Below, piece by piece: positions 33,692-42,228 of a DNA stretch of 64,000 nt; the stretch's first letter is position 1, and each line of letters starts with the position of its first letter. Below the pieces are notes generated by a model. That model was given only the letters and a program-made list of their open reading frames with translations, was not told the DNA's origin and did not search any database. The position numbers were made by a program, and so were the translations under genes. This stretch comes from GCA-003244245 sp963823755 (GTDB lineage: Bacteria > Actinomycetota > Actinomycetes > Mycobacteriales > Pseudonocardiaceae), in contig CAWGMP010000005.1 in the NCBI GenBank assembly GCA_963823755.1, positions 372,001 to 436,000 on the forward strand, read 5' to 3'.

Positions 33692-34672
33692 TCACAGCCT
33701 CGTCCGGCGCCGGACGGCCACCGCCAGCATACCGCCGGCCACGATCAAGCCGATCAGTGCACCGGTACCGGCCGCGATCAACGGCTGCGGGAACACGACG
33801 TCGGGCAGCGAGTAGGGCGGCGTCAGCAGCTGAGCGTCGGGTCCCGATTGGCCGGTGAGTTTGAGCTCATCGATCCGTGCCTGGACCGCCTTCTCCCGAT
33901 CCAAGGATGCGGTGAGCTGTGCCCGGGCGTCGTTGAGGGAATTCTGGGTGGCGGTTCCGGCCACCACCGCGGTGGTGAGTTGCTGCACCTGCGTTTGGAT
34001 ACGCGTGGTGTTCGCATGAGCGTCCGCAAGCTGGGTATCGAGGTTGCGGGATATTCCGGTGGGCTGCCCGATCAGCGTCAGATAACCATCCATGACGGCC
34101 TGCAGCGTCTGCATCGCGGCCAGCTTGGTGGCACCGTGCGCCTCGACCTGGATGACCTCGCTGTTATCGAGGACCTGCACGCTGAGGTCCTTGTCGAGGT
34201 CCTTGAACTGCCGACCTTGCTTCTGTGCCACCGGTCCGAGCACGGCCCGACTCTTCAAATACACCAGTTGGGTGGACAGTTGGCGATCCTGCTTCAAAGG
34301 GTCGCCGCCCTGCTGGTCCTGGCTGATGGAGTAGAGGATCTCTGCGCGTGCTCCGTAAGTCTTCGGTAAGACCAGCGCGCCGGCCAGGCCGGCGGCAGTA
34401 CCCAGTAGAATGATCGTCAGAGCCAGAATCACCAGGCGCGGCGTCACCACGCCGCCACCACGGTCGTCCGTGGGACGGTCGACCCGGCCGGCCGAACGCT
34501 GTGGCGGCACTCCGCTAGCCATTGTGGGACTGGCCATTGTGGAGCTGGCCTGCGCGGGGCTGGTCTCTGTGGAGCCGGTGCCCGTGGGCTTCTGGAGTTG
34601 CTCTTCGTAACCCATCGAACGTCCATTCGGCTCACTAGCCCCGTACTGGAAGACATTGGAAACATTGCTCAC
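33692..34672 (-). CDS. Wzz-type polysaccharide chain-length determinant
   Basis: 326 residues from GTG 34672, which overlaps the aminotransferase stop (GTGA). The N-terminal 75 residues are disordered with a short STMASPTMAS repeat. Membrane helix 1 lies about 80-102 (LVILALTIILLGTAAGLAGALVL). The periplasmic-type Wzz segment starts PKTYGARAEILYS and has a long coiled coil (about 200-255), and membrane helix 2 is at about 298-318. There is no Walker A motif, so the BY-kinase half is absent; no separate kinase gene is in the window. It should set polymer length with the flippase and polymerase next to it. Confidence 0.85.
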   Translation of the reverse strand: MSNVSNVFQYGASEPNGRSMGYEEQLQKPTGTGSTETSPAQASSTMASPTMASGVPPQRSAGRVDRPTDDRGGGVVTPRLVILALTIILLGTAAGLAGALVLPKTYGARAEILYSISQDQQGGDPLKQDRQLSTQLVYLKSRAVLGPVAQKQGRQFKDLDKDLSVQVLDNSEVIQVEAHGATKLAAMQTLQAVMDGYLTLIGQPTGISRNLDTQLADAHANTTRIQTQVQQLTTAVVAGTATQNSLNDARAQLTASLDREKAVQARIDELKLTGQSGPDAQLLTPPYSLPDVVFPQPLIAAGTGALIGLIVAGGMLAVAVRRRTRL

Positions 34673-35811
34673 AGCGCACCTCCGAGCACATCGCAAACCC
34701 GCGTAACCTGCTCGATGGTCAGGGTCGGGGACATGGGAAGGGACAGGATCCGACCGGCCGCACGTTCTGCTACCGGAAAGTTTTGGGCGACCGTAAAGCT
34801 CTGAGCGACCGGCGACGACTCATGGAGTGTGGCCATAGCCGGCTGCTGATGACAAGGGATCGGGTAATGCACGCCCCACCCGATCCCGGCCGCGGTAAGC
34901 GCGTCGCTGACCTGGCGGCGGTCATCGACCTGGATGACTGCCAGGTGGTACACGGGATCGGCGCCAGGCTGCACTGATACCGGCGTGCAGCCCTGGGGCA
35001 GCATCTCGCGGTAGGCCGCCATCGCCGCTGCGCGCTGGGCATTGCAGGCATCCAGCCCCACCAGTTTGGCGGACAGCAGCGCCGCCTGCAGCGTGTCGAG
35101 CCTGCTGTTTCGTCCGGCCAGGTCGTGCAGATGGCGATCGGACTCGGAGCGACCGTGGTTGGCCAAGCTGCGGATCCGGTCGGCCAGGGCAAGATCGCTG
35201 GTGACCACTGCGCCACCATCACCCAGGGCGCCGAGGTTCTTGCCCGGGTAGAAGCTGAAGCCGGCGGCGACGCCCACGCTGCCCGCGGTGGTGCCCCGGT
35301 GCCGGGCGCCGGGCGCTTGCGCAGCGTCCTCGACGAGGGCGAGCCCGTGCGCAGCGGCGATCGCCGAGAGCGGCTCGGGGTCCACCATCTGGCCGTAGAG
35401 GTGCACCGGAATGATCGCGGCCGTCGACCCGTTGATCGCTGCTTTCGCGGCATCCGGGTCGATCAGCAAGGTGTCGGGGCACACGTCGACGAACCGAGGC
35501 CGCGCGCCGGTCGCGCATACCGCCTCGGCCGTCGCGATGAACGTATTCGCTGGGACGATGACCTCGTCACCACGCCCGATTCTCAGGCCACTGAGGATGA
35601 GTTCGAGGGCGTCTGTCCCGTTGGCCACTCCGATGCAGGCCGTAGTTCCACAGTAGGTCGCGAAGTCGCGCTCAAAGAGCTCGACTTCGGGGCCGCCGAT
35701 GAACCGGCCGTGATCCAGCACGGTCTTCCAGGCGAGGTCGAACTCCTCGCGCAGCCCGTTGGTGACTCCTTGGAGGTCCAAAAAGGGAATGCCAGAGGAA
35801 ATGCTGCTCAT
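34669..35811 (-). CDS. DegT/DnrJ/EryC1 PLP-dependent sugar aminotransferase
   Basis: 380 residues. Key motifs: GPEVELFERDFATYCGTTACIGVANGTDALELIL, VIVPANTFIATAEAVCATGARPRFVD, VEDAAQAPGARHRG (Asp for the PLP ring nitrogen) and FSFYPGKNLGALGDGGAVVT with the PLP-binding Lys. It aminates a keto-sugar nucleotide, for example a 3-keto uronic acid as in WbpE/WlbC. Directly downstream of a Gfo/Idh oxidoreductase (4-base overlap), which is the usual partner in the WbpB-WbpE pathway. The C-terminal part has a short insertion (SPVAQSFTVAQNFPVAERA). Confidence 0.92.
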   Translation of the reverse strand: MSSISSGIPFLDLQGVTNGLREEFDLAWKTVLDHGRFIGGPEVELFERDFATYCGTTACIGVANGTDALELILSGLRIGRGDEVIVPANTFIATAEAVCATGARPRFVDVCPDTLLIDPDAAKAAINGSTAAIIPVHLYGQMVDPEPLSAIAAAHGLALVEDAAQAPGARHRGTTAGSVGVAAGFSFYPGKNLGALGDGGAVVTSDLALADRIRSLANHGRSESDRHLHDLAGRNSRLDTLQAALLSAKLVGLDACNAQRAAAMAAYREMLPQGCTPVSVQPGADPVYHLAVIQVDDRRQVSDALTAAGIGWGVHYPIPCHQQPAMATLHESSPVAQSFTVAQNFPVAERAAGRILSLPMSPTLTIEQVTRVCDVLGGAL

Positions 35812-36944
35812 GAGGCCACCCCCCGGGCCAGGTCCGCCCCGGCGAGGTCGGTGCTGCCAGCGACCAGGGCTGGGCGCCCGGTGGCTTCCGCAACGTCGGT
35901 GGCGGCCAGGACGCGTACGATGTCCAGGCCGCGCTCACCAGATGTGTTCGGCTTGGCGCCGGTACGAATACAGTCGATGAAGTGACTGTCCTGAACCAAG
36001 AGAGGTTCATTGAATTGAATAAAGGGTGAGACGATATCGCCGGTTCGGTAGGAAACCGGCATGGCGTGCGACTCACCATGGTCGTCGGGATCGGTCGGAT
36101 CGACACCGATGTCGTACACCCGGATGCGCTCATTATCCGACATATCGTTATAGACGGCCATTTTGCGTTCCCCGACGACGGTGACCCGCCGGACCTTGCA
36201 CGGATCCAACCAACTGACATGCACGAATGCGTGGGTAGCTGCTCGCTCGAAGTCCAGTCGCAGGTAAGCGACGTCAGCGTGGCGGTTTCCGACGTGACGT
36301 TTGGCCCATACCCAGGTAGTCCTGGGTACCTCGTCGAGCAGAAAAGATGCAATCGAGATGTCGTGCGGCGCGAGGTCCCAGATGACGTTGCAGTCACGCT
36401 GGTACTTGCCCAGACTCAGCCGAGCAGCGTCGATGTAGAGGACCCTGCCGAGTTCACCGGAATCGATGATCTCTTTCAGTTTCCAGACAGCGGCGTTGTA
36501 CTCGAAGGTATGTCCCACCATCAGCTGCACACCGTTGGCCGCCGCTGCGTCGACCATCTCCTGTGCGTCCTCGACCGTCGTAGCCAGCGGTTTTTCCACC
36601 AGGGCGTGCCGCCCCTCACGCAGCGCTTGCAGTGCGACCACGGCGTGCGCGGTCGGCGGAGTCGCAACGACCACCGCGTCCACCCGTCCCAACACGTCGT
36701 CGAGATGGTAGGCCGATTCCGCCGATGGGTAGCTTCGCCTTGCCTCCGCGATCCGCTCGGGATCCTGGTCCACGATGGTCACCTGCACACCCGGCATGCT
36801 GCTGAGCACCCGCATGTGCTTGGAGCCCCAGTAGCCATAGCCCACGACCGCCACACGAACGTCGGGATCGAAGGTCGTGAGACCCTCCGATTCGCCGCGA
36901 GCGAAGGTTGCAGCCGGTTGGGTGATACCTGCAACGAACTTCAT
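35808..36944 (-). CDS. Gfo/Idh/MocA sugar oxidoreductase (WlbA/WbpB-like)
   Basis: 378 residues from ATG 36944, preceded by a G-rich GGGGG ribosome binding site. NAD motif VRVAVVGYGYWGSKHMRVLSSMPG, the family motif ALVEKPLATTVEDAQEMVDAAAANGVQLMVGHTFEYNAAVWKL, and catalytic region LGKYQRDCNVIWDLAPHDISI. The E-K-P and GHTFEYN motifs match UDP-N-acetylglucosaminuronate 3-dehydrogenases. With the downstream DegT aminotransferase and the upstream-arm UDP-sugar 6-dehydrogenase it could make a 2,3-diamino uronic acid. First gene of the minus-strand arm; its promoter must be within 36945-37276. Confidence 0.88.
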   Translation of the reverse strand: MKFVAGITQPAATFARGESEGLTTFDPDVRVAVVGYGYWGSKHMRVLSSMPGVQVTIVDQDPERIAEARRSYPSAESAYHLDDVLGRVDAVVVATPPTAHAVVALQALREGRHALVEKPLATTVEDAQEMVDAAAANGVQLMVGHTFEYNAAVWKLKEIIDSGELGRVLYIDAARLSLGKYQRDCNVIWDLAPHDISIASFLLDEVPRTTWVWAKRHVGNRHADVAYLRLDFERAATHAFVHVSWLDPCKVRRVTVVGERKMAVYNDMSDNERIRVYDIGVDPTDPDDHGESHAMPVSYRTGDIVSPFIQFNEPLLVQDSHFIDCIRTGAKPNTSGERGLDIVRVLAATDVAEATGRPALVAGSTDLAGADLARGVAS

Positions 36945-37276
36945 CGAGACGGGCCCCCTGCCGTGACTTGAGATGTCTGCCGACACTGAATGTTACAAAG
37001 CGCACACGAAAAGTAAGCACGCCCAGCGACCGAACCGGTCCTCTGCGACCCGCACTCACCCTCTCGTACTGTGGGTTCGCCCCTCCCCACAGTGCGTATA
37101 TCTACCGCCCACTCCCAGCCGTTACCTGGTAACTGTAACACCTGAGACTTTCACCCGTATGGAGCAACTTCCTCGCGGAGCGTGTCGAATACGGATAGTC
37201 CATATGCAATCACACAGCGAAGTACTCGCTGATCCGACGGGCCCGGCGCGTCCAGCAGGATACGGCAGCCAGCCCC
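36945..37276. promoter_or_regulatory. Intergenic region upstream of the minus-arm glycan operon
   Basis: 332 bases between the oxidoreductase start and the desaturase stop, both on minus, so it holds the desaturase terminator and the promoter of the glycan operon. It is lower in GC than the genes around it. A small inverted repeat GTTACCTGGTAAC lies at 37121-37133 and could be an operator. A -10-like TAACAT (minus strand) lies near 36990-36995, without a clear -35. No gene is evident. Confidence 0.4.
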
Positions 37277-38221
37277 TCACACCCTTGCCGCGAGTTTGGC
37301 CAGCCGTCGCGGGGTCGGCCAACGCACGCTCCACGCCCAACCCAGCTTCTCGAACACCCAGATCACCCGGGCCGAGATGTCGATCTGCCCACGGAGCACA
37401 CCGTGCCGGGCCGACGTCGGATCGGCGTGATGCAGGTTGTGCCAGGACTCGCCCGCGGACAGGATCGCCATCGGCCAGAAGTTCGTCGCCTTGTCTCGGG
37501 AGGCGAACGGCCGGTTTCCGATCATGTGGCAGACCGAGTTCACCGCCCAGGTGACATGGTGCAGGAAGGAGACCCGCACCAGTCCCGCCCAGAACAGGCC
37601 GGTCAGCACGGCCCACCAGGACCAGGTCACCAGGCCGCCGACGATCCCCGGCAGGACGAGCCAGATCCCGGTCCACAGCCAGAACAATCTGCTGACTCGC
37701 ACTATCGTCGGATCAGCCAGCAGGTCTGGGACGAACCGGCGCGGATTAGACAGGTCTCGGTTGAACAGCCAACCCATGTGGGCGTGCCAAAAGCCTTTGG
37801 CCACAGCGATCGGGGAGGTACCGAACAGCCACGGCGAGTGCGGGTCGCCCTCCTTATCGGAGTACGCGTGGTGCCGTCGGTGATCGGCCACCCAATGCAG
37901 CAGTGGCCCCTGCATGGCGGTGCTGCCCAACACTGCCAGGCTCACCCGCAACCACCGCTTGGCCTTGAACGAGCTGTGGGTGAAGTGGCGGTGGTATCCG
38001 ACAGTCACCCCGAGCAGGCTGATGAAGTAAGTGATCGCGAACAACGCGATGTCAACCCAGCCCAGACCCCAACCCCAGGCGACCGGGACTGCGACGATCA
38101 GGGCCACCATGGGGGCGATCACGAAGAGATACACGAGAACCTGCGGCCCCCACGTTCGCTGGCCCGAGAGAGCGGGCTCGGGCCCCATGCGCTGTTGGTC
38201 GGCGTCGGCGGTCAGCGTCAT
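37277..38221 (-). CDS. Membrane fatty acid (acyl-CoA/acyl-lipid) desaturase
   Basis: 314 residues with four membrane helices and the three histidine boxes of the membrane di-iron desaturases: GYHRHFTHSSF, DHRRHHAYSD and SWHNLHHADP. It inserts a double bond, usually delta-9, into a saturated acyl chain and so adjusts membrane fluidity. Starts at ATG 38221 with a short polar N-terminus. It is separated from the glycan genes and from glmU by intergenic regions and appears to be a single-gene unit. Confidence 0.93.
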   Translation of the reverse strand: MTLTADADQQRMGPEPALSGQRTWGPQVLVYLFVIAPMVALIVAVPVAWGWGLGWVDIALFAITYFISLLGVTVGYHRHFTHSSFKAKRWLRVSLAVLGSTAMQGPLLHWVADHRRHHAYSDKEGDPHSPWLFGTSPIAVAKGFWHAHMGWLFNRDLSNPRRFVPDLLADPTIVRVSRLFWLWTGIWLVLPGIVGGLVTWSWWAVLTGLFWAGLVRVSFLHHVTWAVNSVCHMIGNRPFASRDKATNFWPMAILSAGESWHNLHHADPTSARHGVLRGQIDISARVIWVFEKLGWAWSVRWPTPRRLAKLAARV

Positions 38222-38360
38222 TGCCCGATGCTCCTCAGATCGACAGGGCGCGATCGGCCGCCACGCCGCGGGGTGCCACTATGCTCGCACCGGCGGTTGA
38301 ACCGCAGGTGACGCTCGTGACTTAACCACCTGAACCGTAGATTATGTACACGACACCAGT

Positions 38361-38394
38361 CACGACACGCCGCGCCACCAGTGGGCGTGTCGTG
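38361..38394. other. Inverted repeat upstream of tRNA-Gln
   Basis: Arms CACGACACGCC (38361-38371) and GGCGTGTCGTG (38384-38394) are perfect 11-bp complements with a 12-base loop. It lies between the divergently placed desaturase start (38221) and the tRNA (38486). It could be an operator or a short hairpin in a leader; no gene product is associated. Confidence 0.5.
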
Positions 38395-38485
38395 CATGTT
38401 CTGACTCCGCAACGCTGGGGAGGGCTGCGCCCAGCCGGGGGGAGCGCCCGTGCCACGATGTGCCTGCGGGTCCACAGCCCGTTCA

Positions 38486-38555
38486 TCCGCCGTAGTGTAA
38501 AGGCAGCACCTCGGATTTTGGTTCCGATGGTCCAGGTTCGAATCCTGGCGGCGGA
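38486..38555 (+). tRNA. tRNA-Gln (anticodon UUG)
   Basis: 70 bases folding as a full cloverleaf: acceptor stem TCCGCCG/CGGCGGA, anticodon stem TCGGA/TCCGA with loop TTTTGGT giving anticodon TTG (reads CAA), variable loop TGGT, T-arm CCAGG-TTCGAAT-CCTGG. The 3' CCA is not encoded. A tRNA-Gln gene immediately upstream of glmU is also found in mycobacteria. Confidence 0.97.
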
Positions 38556-38774
38556 GCGCTGCTCCAGCAGTATTACCCGGGCAGGCTCTTACCTGACTCA
38601 GCGATGGAGCGAACAAAACCCCAGTATGGCCACTAGTTGAACTGAGAATGCCACGGTGCCAGCTCGCCGAGCCCGGTATCCCCGTAAGATCCGGCCTTGT
38701 AGAGCGGCTTGGGCTCGCCCACACGCCGGGTGTCGCCCGCATGAGTAAGCGCAGACGAGGGGAAGGACAAATCG

Positions 38775-40244
38775 ATGCTCCCTGGTGGGAGTCTTGTTGC
38801 GGGGATTGTGTTGGCTGCTGGTGAGGGTGTTCGGATGCGTTCGGTGGTTCCTAAGGTGTTGCATGCGGTGGCGGGGCGGTCGTTGGTGGAGCATGCGGTG
38901 CGGGCGGTGGCGGGGTTGGGTCCGGAGTGTTTGGTGGTGGTGGTGGGTCATGGTCGGGAGGTGGTGGAGGCTCATCTGCGGGGGGTTGAGGCGGGGGTGG
39001 GGCGGGGGGTGGTGGTCGCGGTGCAGGGTGAGCAGCGGGGCACGGGTGATGCGGTGGGTGTGGGGTTGGGTGTGGTGGCTCAGGGGTTGGTGGGCACGGT
39101 GGTGGTCTGTTGTGGGGATGTGCCGTTGTTGGATACCGCGACGTTGGTGGGGTTGGTGGGTGAGCATCATCGGGTGGGTAATGCGGTGACGGTGGTGTCG
39201 GCGGTGGTGGCGGACCCGGGTGGGTATGGGCGGGTGGTGCGTGATGGTGCGGGGGCGGTCGTCGGCATCGTCGAGCATCGTGAGGCCACCGCGGCGCAGC
39301 GGGCTATCCAGGAGATCAATTCAGGGGTGTATGCCTTCGAGGTGGGGGTGTTGCGTCAGGCGTTGGGTCGGTTGCGTCCCGCGGGGGGAAACGGGGAGGT
39401 GTACCTGACCGATGTGGTGGGCCTGGTCCACGCCGCCGGGCTCGGGGTCGGGGCCTACCCGTGTGCTGATCCCTGGCTGGTGGCCGGGGTCAACGACCGG
39501 GTCCAGCTCGCCGCGGTGGGTCGCGAGCTCAACCAGCGGTTGCTCACCCACTGGATGCGCGCCGGGGTCACCATCATCGATCCCGGCTCGGTCTGGCTCG
39601 ACGTCGACGTCACGCTGGCCCCCGACGTCGTGATCCATCCCGGGGTGCAACTCCACGCCGGCACCGTGATCGGCCCGGGCGCCACGATCGGACCCGACAC
39701 CACCCTGACCGGCTGCACCATCGGCGACGGCGCGACCATCGTCCGCACCCACGCCACCGACGCCACCATCGCCCCCGGCGCCCAGATCGGCCCCTTCGCC
39801 CACCTGCGACCCGGCAGCCACATCGGCCACCACGCCAAAATCGGCACCTTCGTCGAAACCAAGAACACCCACCTGGGACCCCACGCCAAAGTCCCCCACC
39901 TCAGCTACGTCGGAGACGCCACCATCGGCGAAGCCACCAACATCGGCGCCGCCACCGTCTTCGTCAACTACGACGGCATCACCAAACACCACACCACCAT
40001 CGGCGCCCACGCCAAAACCGGCGCCGACACCATGTTCATCGCCCCGGTCACCATCGGCGACGGCGCCTACACCGCCGCCGGCTCCGTCATCACCCACGAC
40101 GTCCCCCCCGGCGCCCTCGCCATCGCCCGCACCCCCCAACACAACATCGACAACTGGGTCCACCACCACCGACCAGAAACCCCAGCAGCCCACGCAGCCA
40201 CCCAAGCCCAGCAGGCCGACCGTGACCACACGCGGCAGGAGTAA
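38775..40244 (+). CDS. glmU: Bifunctional GlcN-1-P acetyltransferase / GlcNAc-1-P uridyltransferase GlmU
   Basis: 489 residues, normal length. N-terminal uridyltransferase: AGIVLAAGEGVRMRSVVPKVLHAVAG, GEQRGTGDAV, CCGDVPLLD. C-terminal left-handed beta-helix acetyltransferase with hexapeptide repeats and the active-site region LRPGSHIGHHAKIGTFVETKN and NYDGITKHHT. It makes UDP-GlcNAc for peptidoglycan and, here, probably for the glycan locus. The coding strand is strikingly G/T-rich in the first half and C/A-rich in the second. ATG 38775 has GGGGAAGGA upstream. The His/Ala/Gln-rich tail is a common actinobacterial extension. Confidence 0.97.
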   Translation: MLPGGSLVAGIVLAAGEGVRMRSVVPKVLHAVAGRSLVEHAVRAVAGLGPECLVVVVGHGREVVEAHLRGVEAGVGRGVVVAVQGEQRGTGDAVGVGLGVVAQGLVGTVVVCCGDVPLLDTATLVGLVGEHHRVGNAVTVVSAVVADPGGYGRVVRDGAGAVVGIVEHREATAAQRAIQEINSGVYAFEVGVLRQALGRLRPAGGNGEVYLTDVVGLVHAAGLGVGAYPCADPWLVAGVNDRVQLAAVGRELNQRLLTHWMRAGVTIIDPGSVWLDVDVTLAPDVVIHPGVQLHAGTVIGPGATIGPDTTLTGCTIGDGATIVRTHATDATIAPGAQIGPFAHLRPGSHIGHHAKIGTFVETKNTHLGPHAKVPHLSYVGDATIGEATNIGAATVFVNYDGITKHHTTIGAHAKTGADTMFIAPVTIGDGAYTAAGSVITHDVPPGALAIARTPQHNIDNWVHHHRPETPAAHAATQAQQADRDHTRQE

Positions 40245-40247
40245 ACA

Positions 40248-41234
40248 GTGAGTCTTTCCAGCATGTCAGCGACACCGAAGAAAAGCCTGATGTTGCTCTC
40301 CGGGCGCTACCATCCCGAACTGGCCGACGAGGTGGCCAAGCACCTCGACGTCGCCGTCACGCCGCAGTCGGCGTACTCCTTCGCCAGCGGCGAGATCTTC
40401 GTCCGGTTCGAGGAGTCGGTCCGCGGTTGCGATGCCTTCGTCGTGCAGGCCCACACCGCCCCGATCAATGATGCCATCATGGAACAATTGATCATGGTGG
40501 ATGCACTCAAGCGCGCGTCGGCCAAGCGGATCACTGCCGTGATGCCGTTCTGGGGTTACAGCCGTCAGGATAAGAAACATCGCGGGCGTGAGCCCATCTC
40601 CGCCCGCCTCGTCGCGGACCTGCTCAAAGTCGCCGGCGCGGACCGGATCATGACCGTGGACCTGCACACGTCACAGATCCAAGGCTTCTTCGACGGGCCG
40701 GTGGACCACTTATTCGCGCTGCCGCTGCTCGCCGACTACATCAAGAACACCTACGCCGGACGTGAGCTGGCCGTGGTATCACCGGATTCCGGCCGGGTGC
40801 GGCTGGCCGAACGCTGGGCCGAAACCCTGGGCGGCACGCCACTGGCGTTCATCCACAAGACCCGCGACCCCCGCAAGCCCAACAAGGCTGTTGCCAACCG
40901 GGTGGTCGGTGACATCGAGGGCAGGCTCTGCGTGGTGATCGATGACATGATCGACACGGGAGGCACGGTGGCCGGTGCCGTACAGGCGCTGCTCGATGGC
41001 GGCGCCACCGACGCGGTCGTCGCGGCCACCCACGGGGTGTTGTCGGGTCCCGCTATCGTACGGCTGTCCAGTTGTGGGGCCCGCGAGGTCATCCTCACCA
41101 ACACGTTGCCCATCGCGGACGAGAAGCGATTCCCCGCCATGACTGTGCTGTCCATCGCGCCACTGCTGGCTCGCGCGATCCATGAGGTCTTCGAGGACGG
41201 CTCGGTCACCAGCCTGTTCGACGGCAACGCCTAG
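40248..41234 (+). CDS. prs: Ribose-phosphate pyrophosphokinase (PRPP synthetase)
   Basis: 328 residues. Class I PRPP synthase: FASGEIFVRFEESVRGCDAFVVQ, ATP loop FWGYSRQDKKHRGREPISARL, metal-binding VDLHTSQIQGFFDGPVDHL, and PRPP motif VVIDDMIDTGGTV. Makes PRPP from ribose-5-phosphate and ATP for nucleotide, His and Trp synthesis and, in actinobacteria, decaprenyl-phosphoribose. GTG 40248 starts 3 bases after the glmU stop, with GCAGGAG overlapping the glmU end, so glmU-prs is an operon as in mycobacteria. Confidence 0.97.
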   Translation: MSLSSMSATPKKSLMLLSGRYHPELADEVAKHLDVAVTPQSAYSFASGEIFVRFEESVRGCDAFVVQAHTAPINDAIMEQLIMVDALKRASAKRITAVMPFWGYSRQDKKHRGREPISARLVADLLKVAGADRIMTVDLHTSQIQGFFDGPVDHLFALPLLADYIKNTYAGRELAVVSPDSGRVRLAERWAETLGGTPLAFIHKTRDPRKPNKAVANRVVGDIEGRLCVVIDDMIDTGGTVAGAVQALLDGGATDAVVAATHGVLSGPAIVRLSSCGAREVILTNTLPIADEKRFPAMTVLSIAPLLARAIHEVFEDGSVTSLFDGNA

Positions 41235-41583
41235 CGGCACAACCCGTCATTCCAGAACCCACCCGGCCGCACTCCAGGCGGGCACGCGAACGACACCGAG
41301 CCGGTGTGTGGGATGTACTCCATCATCCGATCCGATCAGGGCTCCTGCTGAAGGTGACACACCCTGGTGCCGAGCCGGTGGACGTGGCCGGCTTATACTC
41401 TGCGGGTAGCCTCGGCGAGGGTAGAGTCGGATTGCTCTTCGTGATCGACGCGGCGGTGTCGTGCTCGGTGCGCCCGCATACCGGTCATGAGGGACAGGCG
41501 CCGCCACCGCCGTTGGGTCGCCGCACCTCGCTTCGGCGTCACGCCCATCGGCGTCACGTCTCGAACCCGCTAAGGAGTCCACC
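41235..41583. promoter_or_regulatory. Intergenic region and probable rplY promoter
   Basis: 349 bases with no supported gene. A -10-like TATACT at 41394-41399 lies in the only A/T-rich spot; no good -35 element sits 17 bases before it. If used, transcription would begin near 41406 and leave a leader of about 180 bases before rplY (GTG 41584, AAGGAG ribosome binding site). The leader has short GGCGTCACG repeats near 41535-41560. Confidence 0.4.
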
Positions 41584-42201
41584 GTGTCCGAGGTTCGCCT
41601 GGCTGCCGAGCCACGCACCGAGTTCGGTAAAGGCGCTGCCCGCCGCACCCGACGCGAAGGCAAAATCCCCGCGGTGCTCTACGGGCACGGCAGCGACCCG
41701 CAGCATGTGGCACTGCCCGCCCTGGAGTTCGCCAGAGTGGTGCGTGAGCAGGGCAGCAACGCTGTGCTCAGCCTTGACCTGAACGGCCGGCCACAGCTCG
41801 CGCTGACCAAGACCGTCACCGTGCATCCGCTTCGGCGTTACATCGAGCACGTCGATCTGCTGATCATTCGGCGTGGCGAGAAGGTCGTGGTGGAAGTCCA
41901 CATCGTCGTCACCGGTGCTCCCGGTCCGGACGCACTCGTCACGCAGGAGCTGAGCACCCTGCAGGTCGAGGCGGACGCGATGACGATCCCCGAAGAGATC
42001 GAGGTGTCCGTCCAAGGCGCCGAGGTCGGCACCCGGGTGCTGGCCGGCGAGGTGCCGCTGCCGCCGGGTGTGGAGCTGCGGACCGACCCGGAGTACCTCG
42101 TGGTCAACATCGTCGCTTCGACCGCCGGGGACCTCGGAGCCGCGGCCGAGGATGAGGCGGCATCCGATGCCTCCGCGTCCGGGTCGGCCGACGACGAGTA
42201 G
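41584..42201 (+). CDS. rplY: 50S ribosomal protein L25, general stress (Ctc) form
   Basis: 205 residues. The L25 5S-rRNA-binding domain occupies the N-terminal 95 residues (RLAAEPRTEFGKGAARRTRREGKIPAVLYGHG, VTVHPLRRYIEHVDLL). The Ctc C-terminal beta domain follows to about 180 (GTRVLAGEVPLPPGVEL), then an acidic Ala/Ser/Asp tail. This two-domain form is standard in actinobacteria. GTG start with AAGGAGTCCACC upstream. Followed after 27 bases by pth, the normal order. Confidence 0.96.
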   Translation: MSEVRLAAEPRTEFGKGAARRTRREGKIPAVLYGHGSDPQHVALPALEFARVVREQGSNAVLSLDLNGRPQLALTKTVTVHPLRRYIEHVDLLIIRRGEKVVVEVHIVVTGAPGPDALVTQELSTLQVEADAMTIPEEIEVSVQGAEVGTRVLAGEVPLPPGVELRTDPEYLVVNIVASTAGDLGAAAEDEAASDASASGSADDE

Positions 42202-42228
42202 GGCCTGCCGTGGGTCGTCGGTGCGGTC

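Noticed and set aside
13095..36944. Transposase, integrase or attachment sites bordering the glycan locus.
   Set aside because: No transposase or integrase motif and no flanking direct repeats were seen; the nearest tRNA (38486) is intact and separated from the locus by the desaturase gene.
39321..40229. A 302-codon Gly/Val/Asp-rich minus-strand frame opposite glmU.
   Set aside because: It mirrors the C/A-rich hexapeptide-repeat half of glmU; the repeats and composition come from the glmU code.
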